Source: Mangifera indica (lineage: Eukaryota > Streptophyta > Magnoliopsida > Sapindales > Anacardiaceae). From it: a stretch of DNA of 64,000 bases. The position numbers and the translations under genes were made by a program. The notes below the pieces were generated by a model. The model saw only the letters and a list, made by a program, of their open reading frames with translations. It was not told the DNA's origin and ran no database searches. The stretch is taken from assembly GCF_011075055.1 (NCBI RefSeq), contig NC_058141.1, positions 18,912,031 to 18,976,030 on the forward strand, in the 5' to 3' direction. This document shows, piece by piece, positions 22,124 to 33,879 of the stretch. The stretch's first letter is position 1. Each line of letters starts with the position of its first letter.

Positions 22124-22146
22124 AGCCCAATCTAATTTCAAGCCCA
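22124..22146 (+). promoter_or_regulatory. Paired site II elements upstream of FCF1
   Basis: AGCCCA at 22124-22129 and 22141-22146 (TGGGCT on the other strand), 17 bp apart and about 250 bp before the FCF1 ATG. Paired TGGGCY site II motifs are typical of plant ribosome-biogenesis and growth-linked promoters bound by TCP factors, which fits the downstream gene. Confidence 0.5.
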
Positions 22147-22390
22147 TGGCGTTGCCACCATAAATTAGGTTAAAGTTGAAAAAAAACAGCAAAGCCATAA
22201 GGAAATATGTAAGTCACCATTATTGCTTGCTTTCTTCACATCGGTTTTCTTACTACACTTTCTGCAGAATTATGTTGCTTTCATATGGCAAATTTCATTG
22301 TTGTCCAGTTAATTTTGGTGGAGGGAATCCCTGTCAGTGAGCCAAAGACTAAAAATTCTTAAAAGTATTTGTTAGCCTTAAATCGAAAAG

Positions 22391-24367
22391 ATGGGAAGAG
22401 CCAAGAAGGCCGCTAAATTCCCAGCCATGAAGAAGATCATCACCAAGAAAGCAATCAAAAAGTAAATTCTATTTTTATATTTTTTCTGTTTGTTTATATT
22501 CAATTATTATTATCTAATACTAATGTTGATTTTTGTTCAATATTTTTATTAGTTACAAAGAAGAGGTTTTGAATCCCAATAAGAAAGACCATAACAAGGA
22601 AAAGCTTCCCAGAAATGTGTAAGCCTCTTTACTATTTTATGTAAACCAAAATAAGGAAAAATATTTTTCATTTATCTTAATTAGTGCTTAAATTTTGTGT
22701 ATGAATTAGGCCAAATGTTTCCACGGCGCTTTTCTTCAAATACAACACAACATTGGTGCCACCTTACCGGGTCTTGGTGGACACCAACTTCATTAATTTC
22801 TCTATCCAGAATAAGGTAGGTTCTTTATGCTTTTAATTTTCTTTTTATTCATGTTAAAAGTATACCATTTAAGAGTTAAGTGATATCGGTTATTAAATAT
22901 GCTCAATTTCTGCTTACTCGTTGAGTTTTTGTTTTTGAAATTACTGACTGTTTTGAAGAGTGGGGCTTTGACTCGCTTAACTTACATTCTATTTTATAAT
23001 TTTCTTTAGTTGGATCTAGAGAAGGGAATGATGGACTGCTTATATGCAAAATGTGAGTGTTTAATTCCTGCACTTCCACTCTATTTTAATAAGAGCTTTT
23101 CTACTTTTATAAGTTTTGAACAAGTTTTAGGAGATAATGTGTATTAGTAACGTGGGTAACCATATGAATTGAATGAAAAATATGTTCAAATTTTAGTTTA
23201 TTCTCTTCTTGTCTTTTTAAAATCTCTTTACCTTTTTTATTCTTAAAGCACTCCTTGTATTACGGATTGTGTGATGGCAGAGCTTGAGAAGTTAGGTCAG
23301 AAGTACCGTGTAGCTCTGAGGTATGTTCCCTAGTGCTATATTTCAGGCAATTTATCAGCAAGCTTTAAGTTCAATTTTTGGTTGTAGGTGTGAAAAGGTT
23401 CTAATTATTAGCTACATGTTCTCATGTCTTCTTATTGGAATTTGGGGATAGGTTTCAGCTAAATGTTTTTCATTTCCTTTTCAATCATTTGTTCTTCATA
23501 GGATTGCTAAGAATCCTCGATTTGAGAGGCTACCCTGTACTCACAAAGGGACATATGCTGATGACTGTCTTGTTGATCGAGTTACACAGGTACAAATGGC
23601 ATCCATTGACTGCTTTGTAAAAATTTTATTGTCATTCATGGTCAGTGTAGTTTTCGCTGACCTTTTCTGGACATCCTATATTGTCAAATTGACGTTGATC
23701 TAAGATTTTTTTGAATTCTGGAAATATGAATGGCCTTGTTTATGATAGGAAAGAGAGGTTATAATTAAGTTGGGTAATGATGCTGCACTGTATATTGTTT
23801 GTATTGATAGCCAAATTACAAAATTTTCCTGGTGTTTTCTTGTACCTTACATGAACTCTGTTGGAAACAGCACAAATGCTTCATTGTTGCTACATGTGAT
23901 CGAGATTTAAAGAGAAGGATTCGGAAGGTAAGGTTAACCAGTTGTAATTTGGCGCTGAGATACTTGAAACTAAAGCCCATCATATGAGGAAAAAAATTAT
24001 GTTTCTTGGCAGGTTCTTGGTGTGCCGATAATATACGTTACTCAACATAACTATTCAATCGAGGGGTTCCCAGAGGCGACAATTGGAGGAGGTAGGCTGA
24101 ATTCATAACTGTGAATGGTGTTGTATTGGGAAATTCATGGTTGACTCCTATTGGATTATTGTGTCTGATGCAATCTTGAATTTTAAGATTGGATATTTAT
24201 CATTTTAAAAAATATTGAAATTGGTTGAATGATGCAATTTTATCCTGTGATAACTTTGAAATTGTTTCATAGGTTGGTTGTGTTTCTTTAATTAAAATTT
24301 TAATTTTACCCCTCATATTTAATTTGACATTTACAAGTTGCATTTTGTTGCAGCTCCAAGGATCTGA
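22391..24367 (+). CDS. FCF1: FCF1/UTP24 rRNA-processing PIN-domain nuclease, anomalous intron 4
   Basis: FCF1/Utp24 is the small-subunit-processome endonuclease that cuts pre-18S rRNA in the nucleolus. Nine exons: 22391-22461, 22553-22618, 22710-22815, 23010-23052 (or -23056), 23249-23320, 23502-23589, 23871-23927, 24013-24091, 24354-24367. The product is about 198-199 residues, as expected for plants. It shows a basic N-terminus ([10 protein letters not shown]), then PIN acidic residues in [32 protein letters not shown] and TCDRDLKRR. At intron 4 the strong donor T|GTGAGT joined to the only acceptor TTAAAG|CACTCC shifts the frame; using a weaker GT four bases downstream restores it with one added Asp. 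A Pro-to-Leu change follows RRIRK (VLGVP instead of the usual I/V-PGVP). So the gene may be functional with a shifted donor, mutated, or affected by a sequence error. Confidence 0.85.
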
Positions 24368-25113
24368 AGATGGGAGGATGGTCACTCAGAAATGCGGTAT
24401 TCATGGGTTCATTCTTACTCTCGACTAGGAATGCTGTAGCTCCCCAATATTTTTTTCACTGAAATCATTTTGATCTGGTGACTGCAGATAGCATGCAACA
24501 GCATGGTTGTATTTTAGTGTAGAATTACAATAGTTTGAATCTTGAATGCTACCTTCTTTTTGCATTGCGAGTTTTATTTTTTTCCAAGGTTACTGAGTCC
24601 AGGCAGCACAATTTTGTTTAGACTTCTGCAATGCTGATATGGTTGCAGAAAACTGTAATTGTAAAATGTAGCTTAAGGCTTTTAGTCAACGTTATATTGC
24701 GGAATATTATTGTCAATATGGAGGAAGAATTTGATTTTCAATGACATAGACAACAACATATGCTAAAGAATTTGATACTAGCGGATAGAGGGCAAAAAAT
24801 AATTAGAACTTCCAAAGAGCTAAAATTATACAAATTCACTGATGATTTGTCTTTACAAATATTCATGCCTTTTTCTTCCACTTTAATGTATCAACCTTGG
24901 AAATGGCATTAAAAAATGAAAAAGAAAATTGCCTCTGTACATTTGCCTTTCGTCAGCATCAAATGGCCATTACCAGAAGGAAGCAAGCGTGGACATAACA
25001 TATTTGTGCTTCCTTTCTGACCAAAAAACGACCAGATGAGAGTTTAAAAATTAAAAAAATTATTTGATCAATCTACTTAGACGCCACAACCTTCAAAAAT
25101 CAATATGGCATTA
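24368..25113. other. Convergent 3' region between FCF1 and the glycosyltransferase gene
   Basis: About 750 bp holding the 3'UTRs of the plus-strand FCF1 gene and the minus-strand glycosyltransferase gene. No additional gene or repeat was recognised. Confidence 0.5.
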
Positions 25114-28100
25114 CTAAAGTCTTGGTTTCACCATTGTTGAGTTTGAATTTTCTGTCTCTCCTTCAGGTGGGGGTTTCACATACCTGCCTATTACCTTTTG
25201 CCGGTGTCGTTTCTTCATCCTCAAAAGTTTATCTTTACTCTGTTGCTTCCTCTTCTCTTTCTGTCGACTTCGAAGGTTCCTCTCTCTCTCAATAACACCT
25301 TGCCATACAACCTCACCTGTTGATGGCCACAACCATCGTCGTGTAGGGTGGTCGGAATCTGTCTCTTCAGCCATGTCCTCATCCATGCTTTTTAAAGTGG
25401 TGTATGAGAACCATTTGATCCACATTTTACCTCTTCGGCTCTTAAAGCTGTGGTGTTCTTGCATTGCACCGGTCTCATGGTTCACATATATCATCCTTCT
25501 ACTACTGTGGTATGCCCAGACATTTACAAGTAGCTCAAGCAAACGTAAGTAACAATGTTTGTCCTGCAGTGGCCACAAATGTGAGAAATCAACAAATAAA
25601 GGATACCAGATTCCTTCAAATAAATAACAGTTAAGTGGACCATAAACTGAGATTTTGTATTTATATAATGCCGGATCCCTTCAAAATGATTACAGTTAAA
25701 TGGAATCAACCCAAGATGATGATGAAGTCTATATATGGAAAATACTGTTCTCTTAGAAAGAGCACAATTATATTAAGTAGAAGCAATGTACCCTTGAGAT
25801 ACTCAGATAACAGTATCCATTTTGATGGTGCTCATCATACATGTGTGCATCCAAGGCATCCACAAACATCCTGCAATGAGGAAACAATAGAGGCAATTTC
25901 ATAAATTATTTATGAGATGTGCACAGGCCCCATTGCTAGTATCCAGAGATATACATGCAACCACAATTACCTTGAGAACATAACAAATTCTAGGAAGGAT
26001 TTTGTTGGCAAAGCCCAACTCTGCATAACAGCCCATGTACCCCCATCTTCAGGCATGGGAGGTAAAACATTGAAATCATGCTTTATGCCATACATTCTCT
26101 TGAGAGACTCAGAAAATGCATACCTTCAACCACTCATCAATTGGAGAAACTAAGTCAAATATTCTCATAAAAGAAATAGAAAATAAAGTCAGAATTTAAA
26201 ATAAAATTGTGCTTAATTAATTTATCAACTAAACAGCTCTTACTTGCAATTGCCAGCATTTATTGCATCACAAAACGACCAGAAATCCTGTTGTAAGGGG
26301 TTTCTTGAATCCATGTCCATACGAACCCAAAAGTAGAGTGAGTCACCATGCCTTCGTGTTTGAATTGCATTTAGCAATTCGTTTTCTGCAATCCTAGACA
26401 ATGATGCCTGTTTATGTGCCCCAGACAACAAAAAAAGAGAAACTCATGTCCAGCCCTAACAATACTTGGAAAATGGAGTGCAAAACGTGTGCAGTGACTT
26501 ACTAGCAAAACTCATGTCACCAAATTCTAATTTTTTGTTCCGATAACTAATCAAAATTAATGTTAACTAGCAGAACTCTCAACAGCTAAATGCAAACCAC
26601 ACAGTTTATGACAATCTATTAAAACCATATGTGCATTTAATTTGATATGTTACTCTATAAGTTTGGCATTTCATAAAGGAATGTCGATTTTAAACTAATT
26701 AGAAAAGTTATTGATATGATGTCAATAAGATAACCATGAACGAGGCTGCTGATGTTGACTAATCTAATAGCGTAGCACAATAATTCTCTTGCTAAAATTT
26801 GCATTCCATACTAAAAACTGTTTGAACCCACTAACCTGACAAGATCAGTCTGCCAGACCTGTATTCAGGATTGAATGTATTCTAATTTCCAATGAAGATG
26901 TAAAGGTAACTTAAAGCAGAGTTACAAAGTAAAATAACAAATCAACAACAGCAGATGGGCAGTAAGGTGAGACAAAGAGCCAAAAACCTTGTTTGCTGTT
27001 ACTCTCCAAGACTGAAATCCTATCCAGGCATTTTTGTGCATACGATCTATCCGGTTTGCAATTGCGAAAAAGGCTCCATATTCACCAAGGCTGTCTCGGT
27101 AGTAAGGATTGTTAAGGAGTGGCAGACGGGAGGGTGCATCAACATCATCTGTTCCAGGTCTTCTGCCTTTGGTGGACTGAAAATATAGCCGATGGAGCCA
27201 CATCAAAAATGTAAAAAAGAAGATTCTTTCATGCAGGTTCCAGTAAAAATTAGTTATATAATAGTATATTTAGGGAATGAGCATCAAAACCGTAGAATAG
27301 TACAGAAAGGAGGGAAGCTTAAAACTTTACTATAATAAATTTTTTTCTTTAGATAACAGAGGATATACACAGTTTCGATAATTTAAATGCAACGCACCAA
27401 TCCAATGCCACGATAAAGCGATCTATGGTGCAGAAAAGGCCAGGTTCCTTCCCCGTAATAAGGTTCATAAATGCACAATGGTTGACCTGTCCTTTCAAGT
27501 TCACCGTCCTCTCGTTCATGCAAATCATTTTTAGACCGATCAGCCCTTTTGGCACTTCGATACACTTCCTCCCATGTCCCATGAGATTGTTCACTTCTAT
27601 CTTTCAACTGCATAAAATTCCAGAGAATGTGAAAAACTAAACCAAATAACAGGATCAGATATTATTCTTTTTTAATCACCCTTCTCTTGTTACATTCTTG
27701 ATATCAATACATAGGCTTTATCCTCTAAAAAAGTAAAAGAGAGAGAAAGAATTGTCACTGTTCAGCACGACTCTTTACCTCTTCTTCCTCTCTCCTTTTT
27801 CTCATGTTGAATATCCCAAATAATTTTTCTTCCTCCCAAATCTCATATAAAAATGAGTCATCTGTTGCAGGCATAGAACCATAGCTCTCTCTTTGTGTAA
27901 GGTTCCACTGTCCCTCAACTTGCTTTAAAAATCTCTCACTTCTTGAGGTTCTTTCTTCATATGTTGAATTTGAAAAGGTTTTAAATAGTTGCCACTGCCA
28001 TTCTTTCTTAAATTTGAGGGGAAGTTCTCTAATAGCCTTTGGCATTGCAACTTCTGATGGGAGCTTGAGAACATTTTCTAGCAGCAAAGCATAACTTTCA

Positions 28101-31100
28101 ATAGTTTCAAAAACCATCAGGTTCTTAGCTGTAGCTCTTCCAACTGAGGCAATATTGCGAGCCAGAGGTGATAATTTTCCTTTTGTAATTACTTGCAATA
28201 CAATTTCTGTCAGAACTCTGAAATTTTCTTTAGGAAAAAGATAGCCAGTCACCCTGTCAGCAACCTAATTGTTATTGCCAATCAGTTAGTACTTCATCAA
28301 CAACCAAAATAAATAAATAAATAAATAAAAGATGATTTATAGACAGATATTTACTACACCCAGTAAGCTGCATGAGCTGCTAATTATAAAATGTACAAAG
28401 GACACAGCTCATATATTTACATCCACTTGTGATTGAACCATGTGTCCCCCCAGCCAATAGCTAGTTTTAAATAGTGAATTTCGAACAATAGGTTTCCCTT
28501 TGAGCTTTTCAGGCTTCATGTGGGATTAAATTTCAGATAACCATCAGACCAATGGTAGCAGTTAAGAGGCAGAAAAACCACAAAATGACCGAACCGAAAA
28601 TAAATCGAGTTTTTGATGCATGAGAAGCTATTACAGCTAAGAAGAAAAAATCTAGTTAAATTCTAATACACCTTATTAATTTTAGTTGACTTCAGTATTT
28701 GAATTTACCAGGAAACAAAAACCGGAAATAGGTAAAGAGACATGCCTACTCTAACTATTGGACAGTTTTCATGGCAGGGAAGTATGCATTTATAAGTTCA
28801 ACTTGTTAGCCAGTTTAACTAAGACATTGAAGAATCAAAAGCATACATATTTCTTGATGTTGGAGAGGTCTGGAGCTATGATTGGTTTCCCAAAGCACAT
28901 GGCTTTCATCAACATATCAGGAAAAGATTGCTCCTCAACAAAGGATCCGTATATCACCACATCGGCCATGTTAAGAACACTATCAGCATCCTCTTCAACA
29001 GCTATGTGCTTCACAACTCCTGCAGGATAATGCAGGTTAAGAGCAACGGCCTGAGGGACAGAGAAAAAATGCTGGTTAACCAACTAGATGATTAGAAAAG
29101 TTTGTACACAATCAACTAGAACCACAATTTTGAAGATATGTAGTTTATGCCAAACCTCAATAGCAATGCTGTAATTTAAAGATGAATCCCTGCTCAGAAT
29201 CATGATTTTGATATAAGAATTTGATTCATTTTCCACTACAGAGTCAGGAAAAAGTGGCAATAAAGCCTGTAAAATAATGGCATGCTCCAGCCATAAACCC
29301 CTGTACAGAAATTGGCTTCCTACAATTGCTATGACAAGATCATCAGCACTATAGCCCATCTTGACACGTATACTATTGTTGTAAAAAGCCACTTTGTTAT
29401 CAGCTTTCCATGCTCCAGCAGGAGAACCCGGAATAACATAATAGTTTCCAGAATCAAATGCAGAGTATATTATCTGTAGAAAGCACAGAAAGGAAAAAAT
29501 CATTGGGAATCAATCCAGACTTCAGCACCAATCCAAATGCAGAGCATATATTTGTACCAGATGATACATAGATGCAACTGTCCTGAATACTAATGACCAT
29601 GATATTTATTGCCTTTAAAATGAGAAAGTGTCTAAAAAGATGTATGCAATCAATGTGTGTTATTACCGGCAAAACATAGTCAGGGAATACAACAACAGTG
29701 GCACGGTTGAAAACTCTTTTCCACTCATTCACAAGCTCAAGTTGCCCATTTGAAGGATATTGTCTAGAATGAATAGCGAGTGTTTTTTCATGGATGGTCC
29801 ATATGAGAGGCAAAGACTTGAAGGGTTCCTGCATGAGACTGTAAAAAGTAAAACCATGATGTTAACCGACTGATAACAATTAAAAAAGAAAATAAAATCG
29901 AGCACAATCAAGTCCAATCCTGAAGCAAGGTCTGAAGTAAAGGAAGCAAAAAGATTGCATCTCCAATCACTGCTACAAGTGTTTAGGTCACAAACTGCAT
30001 ACCAAATCCAATTTACATCCAAAGGCATTGTCTCTAATCCTAGAATATCATATATGTTGCATTGGAAAATCTTCTGGAATTCTAAAGATCATTCAAGTGA
30101 ACAGTGTCACTGCAAATGCATCTTAACCTGAAGGTATGCTTGGTTCGGATAATCTTTTATGACAAAAAATGAAAATTATCACAAAAATAGATGACTTAGA
30201 AAATTACTAAATATAAATTATTTCTATGTTTGATAATATTGACATGTATAAGTAATTATTGTGTTTAATTGATCATACTAGAATATTATTTTATTTAAAT
30301 GCCTTTAAATGATTATTTAGTATAAATTAGTATCATGTTTAATTAAATTAACATGTCTATTTGCTTTGTACATTTTCTAAAATATTCTCTTTGTTAATAA
30401 TGTATTAGGATTTTTTATGTTGTTATCATGTTACTTGTTATTTTAATTGAAAATGATGATATATTTGTTCTAAAAATTTAATAGGTGAGGATAAAATTAT
30501 AACAAAATTAAGATTGCTTTGGTAATTTTTTGATAGTTAAAGCAGAGTTAGTAATTAAATTACTTTCTATTTTACTTTTTATTACCCCAAACGAAACACC
30601 TCCTTAGAGTCTAGACAACAAAAGAAATAAAATAAAAACATAGGATGAAGGAAATATGGATGAGGGAAGAAAAGCAACGACCTTGAGAAGCAAATTTCAA
30701 AATATAAAGAGAAAACAAAATGAATATCTTACAGGGAAAAGATACCCTTGGCTTCAAGAGAGTTCACAACTATGCCATCATAGCTGCAAAAAAAAAAATT
30801 ACATCATAATGTAAAATAACCTAAATCCATTATATGTAAAGTTGCCTATAGAAAACATTCAATAGATCAGAGAGAGCCCCAATAATGAGTAAGTTGTTCA
30901 AAAATTGAACACATTACCACTCCATTTGCTGGAGTTAGAAGGCTTAACACAAAAAATAAGAAACTTATCAACATGAAACACATACTTCAGCCAATTTACA
31001 AAATTCTTGATCTTGTCACTGGTTTGAAGAATGGTAACTGTAACTCCAATGTTTTTCCAGACTCCATATGCAGGACCATCTGCAATGGAGTAAACCTGCC

Positions 31101-32043
31101 AAACGAAACTAAAACGTATGTGATACTGAGACAAATTTGTTTATCCCCTTATGTCTAATGCAGTACATATAGCATGATTAACCAACTGAAACTTCATATT
31201 TTCGAGCCTTGGGTTAGGTTCATGACTACTTTTACTTTGCTTATTCTATGCACTTATTCAAGCAATTGAATCAAAAGAATATTGATTGACCACAAGGATA
31301 GCTAAGATGAATAAAATTGAAACTGAAGCGATCCAAAAACTTCTTCACTGCCACAAGTTAAGCTTAACAGAAGATATAACGTACAAAGGTCAGTCCAGTA
31401 CCTGAATTGAATAGCCAATCTCTTGCAATGCAGTTGCAACGGTCACCATTAGCAATTGCTGTGGATCAACCAACAGATCCGCAAAAACCTTCAAGTGGAA
31501 ACCAAAAAAAAAAAAAAAAACTATAACACAAATAAAACAAAAACAAGAAACCAAGCAAACCCATTAACACATTATTTAAACTTTTGAGAACTACTGCAGA
31601 ATACTGACCAATGCAAGCTGGGGCTTTCTGTACCCAAAACGGTGTTGAGTCCTATTAAAAACATTGGTCAAATTAAATTCTCTGTTTTCTCTTTGAAATT
31701 TCTCCATAAGCTTTAAGGGCTTAAATGTAATATCTTCTCCAAAATCCAAGAGGCCCATCTCTTTCAAGAACATCAAATCTGGAGGGACTACATCCATTTG
31801 GTGCAATGAATCATCAGATTCATCCATTACTGAACCAGGTAAAAACATCTGAAAAATAACAACAAAGACCAAGAACACAGCAACTGCGCAAATCCATTGT
31901 AGATAATCTAGCTTCTTGAAAAACAAGAAACGCGAAAATCTCGATCTATGTCTCTGTAAAAAGGGGTGCCTCTCAGTTCTTGATGAAGAACGGCCAAGAT
32001 TCTCTCTCTTGAATGGAAATACCCCACTTTCTAAAGAACCCAT
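25114..32043 (-). CDS. Golgi-type membrane glycosyltransferase, GT4-like (At4g01210/At5g04480 family)
   Basis: Thirteen exons on the minus strand: 32043-31609, 31488-31402, 31095-30986, 30783-30733, 29838-29667, 29473-29156, 29050-28847, 28264-27779, 27607-27398, 27176-26988, 26407-26244, 25870-25792 and 25563-25114, all GT-AG, giving about 984 residues. The N-terminus is type II membrane: basic cytosolic tail, then a transmembrane segment (about 49-69, ICAVAVFLVFVVIFQMF). A Rossmann GT-B domain follows; the retaining GT4 signature includes SFVEEQSFPDMLMKAMCFGKP (E-x7-E type) and VTGYLFP near residues 440-480. The C-terminal third is specific to this plant family, ending in a basic KEKRKQQSKDK region. 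Substrate is unknown. The next gene upstream is an RG-II xylosyltransferase, a neighbour relationship also found in Arabidopsis. Confidence 0.88.
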
Positions 32044-32258
32044 TTACATTGCCATCAAAATTACATAAAAAAGAAAAGAAAGAAGGCGCGTCAAAACAAA
32101 CACATGCAAATCAGGAAAGAAAGAAGAAGAAGAATGATACAAACAAAAGGGGTATCACTAAGAGAATTAATTCCAATAAAGAATTGAGAGTGTTTAAGCA
32201 GAAGATGAGAGAGTAAAGGATGCTTGTGAGCTGAGTAAAAGAATGGTCACGCTCAGAC

Positions 32259-32260
<2 letters not shown>

Positions 32261-32290
<30 letters not shown>
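32261..32290. repeat. (GA)n microsatellite in the glycosyltransferase promoter/leader
   Basis: Fifteen GA dinucleotides about 220 bp upstream of the minus-strand ATG. On the transcribed sense it is a (CT)n tract, common near plant transcription starts. Confidence 0.9.
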
Positions 32291-32293
<3 letters not shown>

Positions 32294-32681
32294 TATCTTA
32301 ATTAATGAGTGAGGAGAGGTGCCTTTCCCCCTCTGTGTCGGTCCGTAATTTGTCAAAGAGGAAGGGAGACTTCTTGCTAGAACAGTAGAATATAATTAAC
32401 GAGAAATCAGGATAATAAAAAAAAAATGAAGCCGAGGGCAAATGTTTAAATATCCAAGCTTCTTATTACACAAAATTATTTATTTAATTATTATTTTACA
32501 TCCAATTTTCTCATCAATTTTAAAATCTGCATGATAGGACCGTTATATTTATACACGTGGAGCTAAAGTAATGGGTGCATGAACATCTAATGTCATATGC
32601 CTTTGTTTTATGTGTAAGAGCGGAAGGGGCTATTGTTGAAAACGAAAGGGGATAGATAATAATTGTGTGTTATTATTATAA

Positions 32682-33211
32682 GGCCAAAGACTTATCCCAT
32701 CCAAAATTTATTATTTATTATTAAAAATTTAAATATTTTATTTATGGTTTTTTTGTTAAGGATTAAAATTACTTGATTTTTTTAATTTAAAAAATTAATT
32801 TTTTAATTAAACTTTGATATATTATTACTTTTTTAAGGTTTTTTTTTAATTTTTTATTAGCATCTCTTTCTTTTTTTTTTTAGACACTGTCTTCAAACAA
32901 AGATGCCAAAGATGGAAACAATATTTTTGTCAACCTTCATCTAAAGACAGTGTTAGAAAAAAGAGAAAGACCAAAGTCGATTAGAGATGGTGTTAGAAAA
33001 TAAAACAAGAAACCGTAGAAAAGAAAATATAATATTTTAAAATTTAATATTAAAAAAATTATTAATTTTTTAAATATAAAAAAAATAGATAATGTTAATT
33101 AATTCTATTTATTTTAACAATCCACGTATAGATATTTAAATTTTTAATAATTAATTACTACCAATTTAAAAAAATATAACAAATTTTGAAATGGAAATAA
33201 GTCCTTTGGCC
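32682..33211. mobile_element. MITE with GGCCAAAG-type ends (about 530 bp)
   Basis: Left end GGCCAAAGACTTATCCCATC and right end, read inward, GGCCAAAGGACTTATTTCCA. Both arms continue into AT-rich, roughly complementary sequence. The ends match the element at 46775 (GGCCAAAGTACTATTTCCCA). No perfect flanking duplication was found. Confidence 0.65.
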
Positions 33212-33879
33212 GTAAATGTTTTGGGAAAAATGATTGATTATTCGCCAATAATTAATTACTATTTTTATTTATTTATTTGAAATTAACTGAATTAATTGGA
33301 AATGGTCCGCAAAGCCTATTTATCACTAAACTAGGTTTAAAAATGAATACAAGAAGCACGACAAATGTTGATGGACTTGTTGTGACATCATCCTTAAGAC
33401 AATCGGCGTTAATACTATTCAACCAGATGAAGAGATCAACCAAAAAATTCACCCAACCACTCTCCAGTCTTCATTTTCGAATTTTCATACATAAATTATT
33501 GATGAAAATTAAAATAGAAAAAAAAAAAAAAGGAGGTGAAGTACAATCTGATTGGTTAAACAAGTTGACACAGAAACATTTGCAGTGACCTTTTTTGTTT
33601 TGTAATGAATTTCCCTTCATTGCCCAACCAATGTCAACACAACACAGGCCTTTTTTAAATACAATACCATCTGACTTTTGCAAACTTAACCCAGCCAAAA
33701 ATACAATGAAGAACTCCCATCATCAGTACCACTGCAACAATTTTCACATTCCTCTCTTCGATTCCATGATGCTGGCTCATAACCAGGAGGATGATCCATT
33801 GGCAAGTTGAACTCCATCAACTTTTGACAAATAATGCTCATTAATTCAGCACAAAGACATCATATAATTTCCCCCCTTG
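33212..33879. other. Spacer between MITE and RGXT gene
   Basis: AT-rich spacer and probable 3'UTR of the minus-strand xylosyltransferase gene. Short open frames here have no recognisable homology. Confidence 0.45.
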
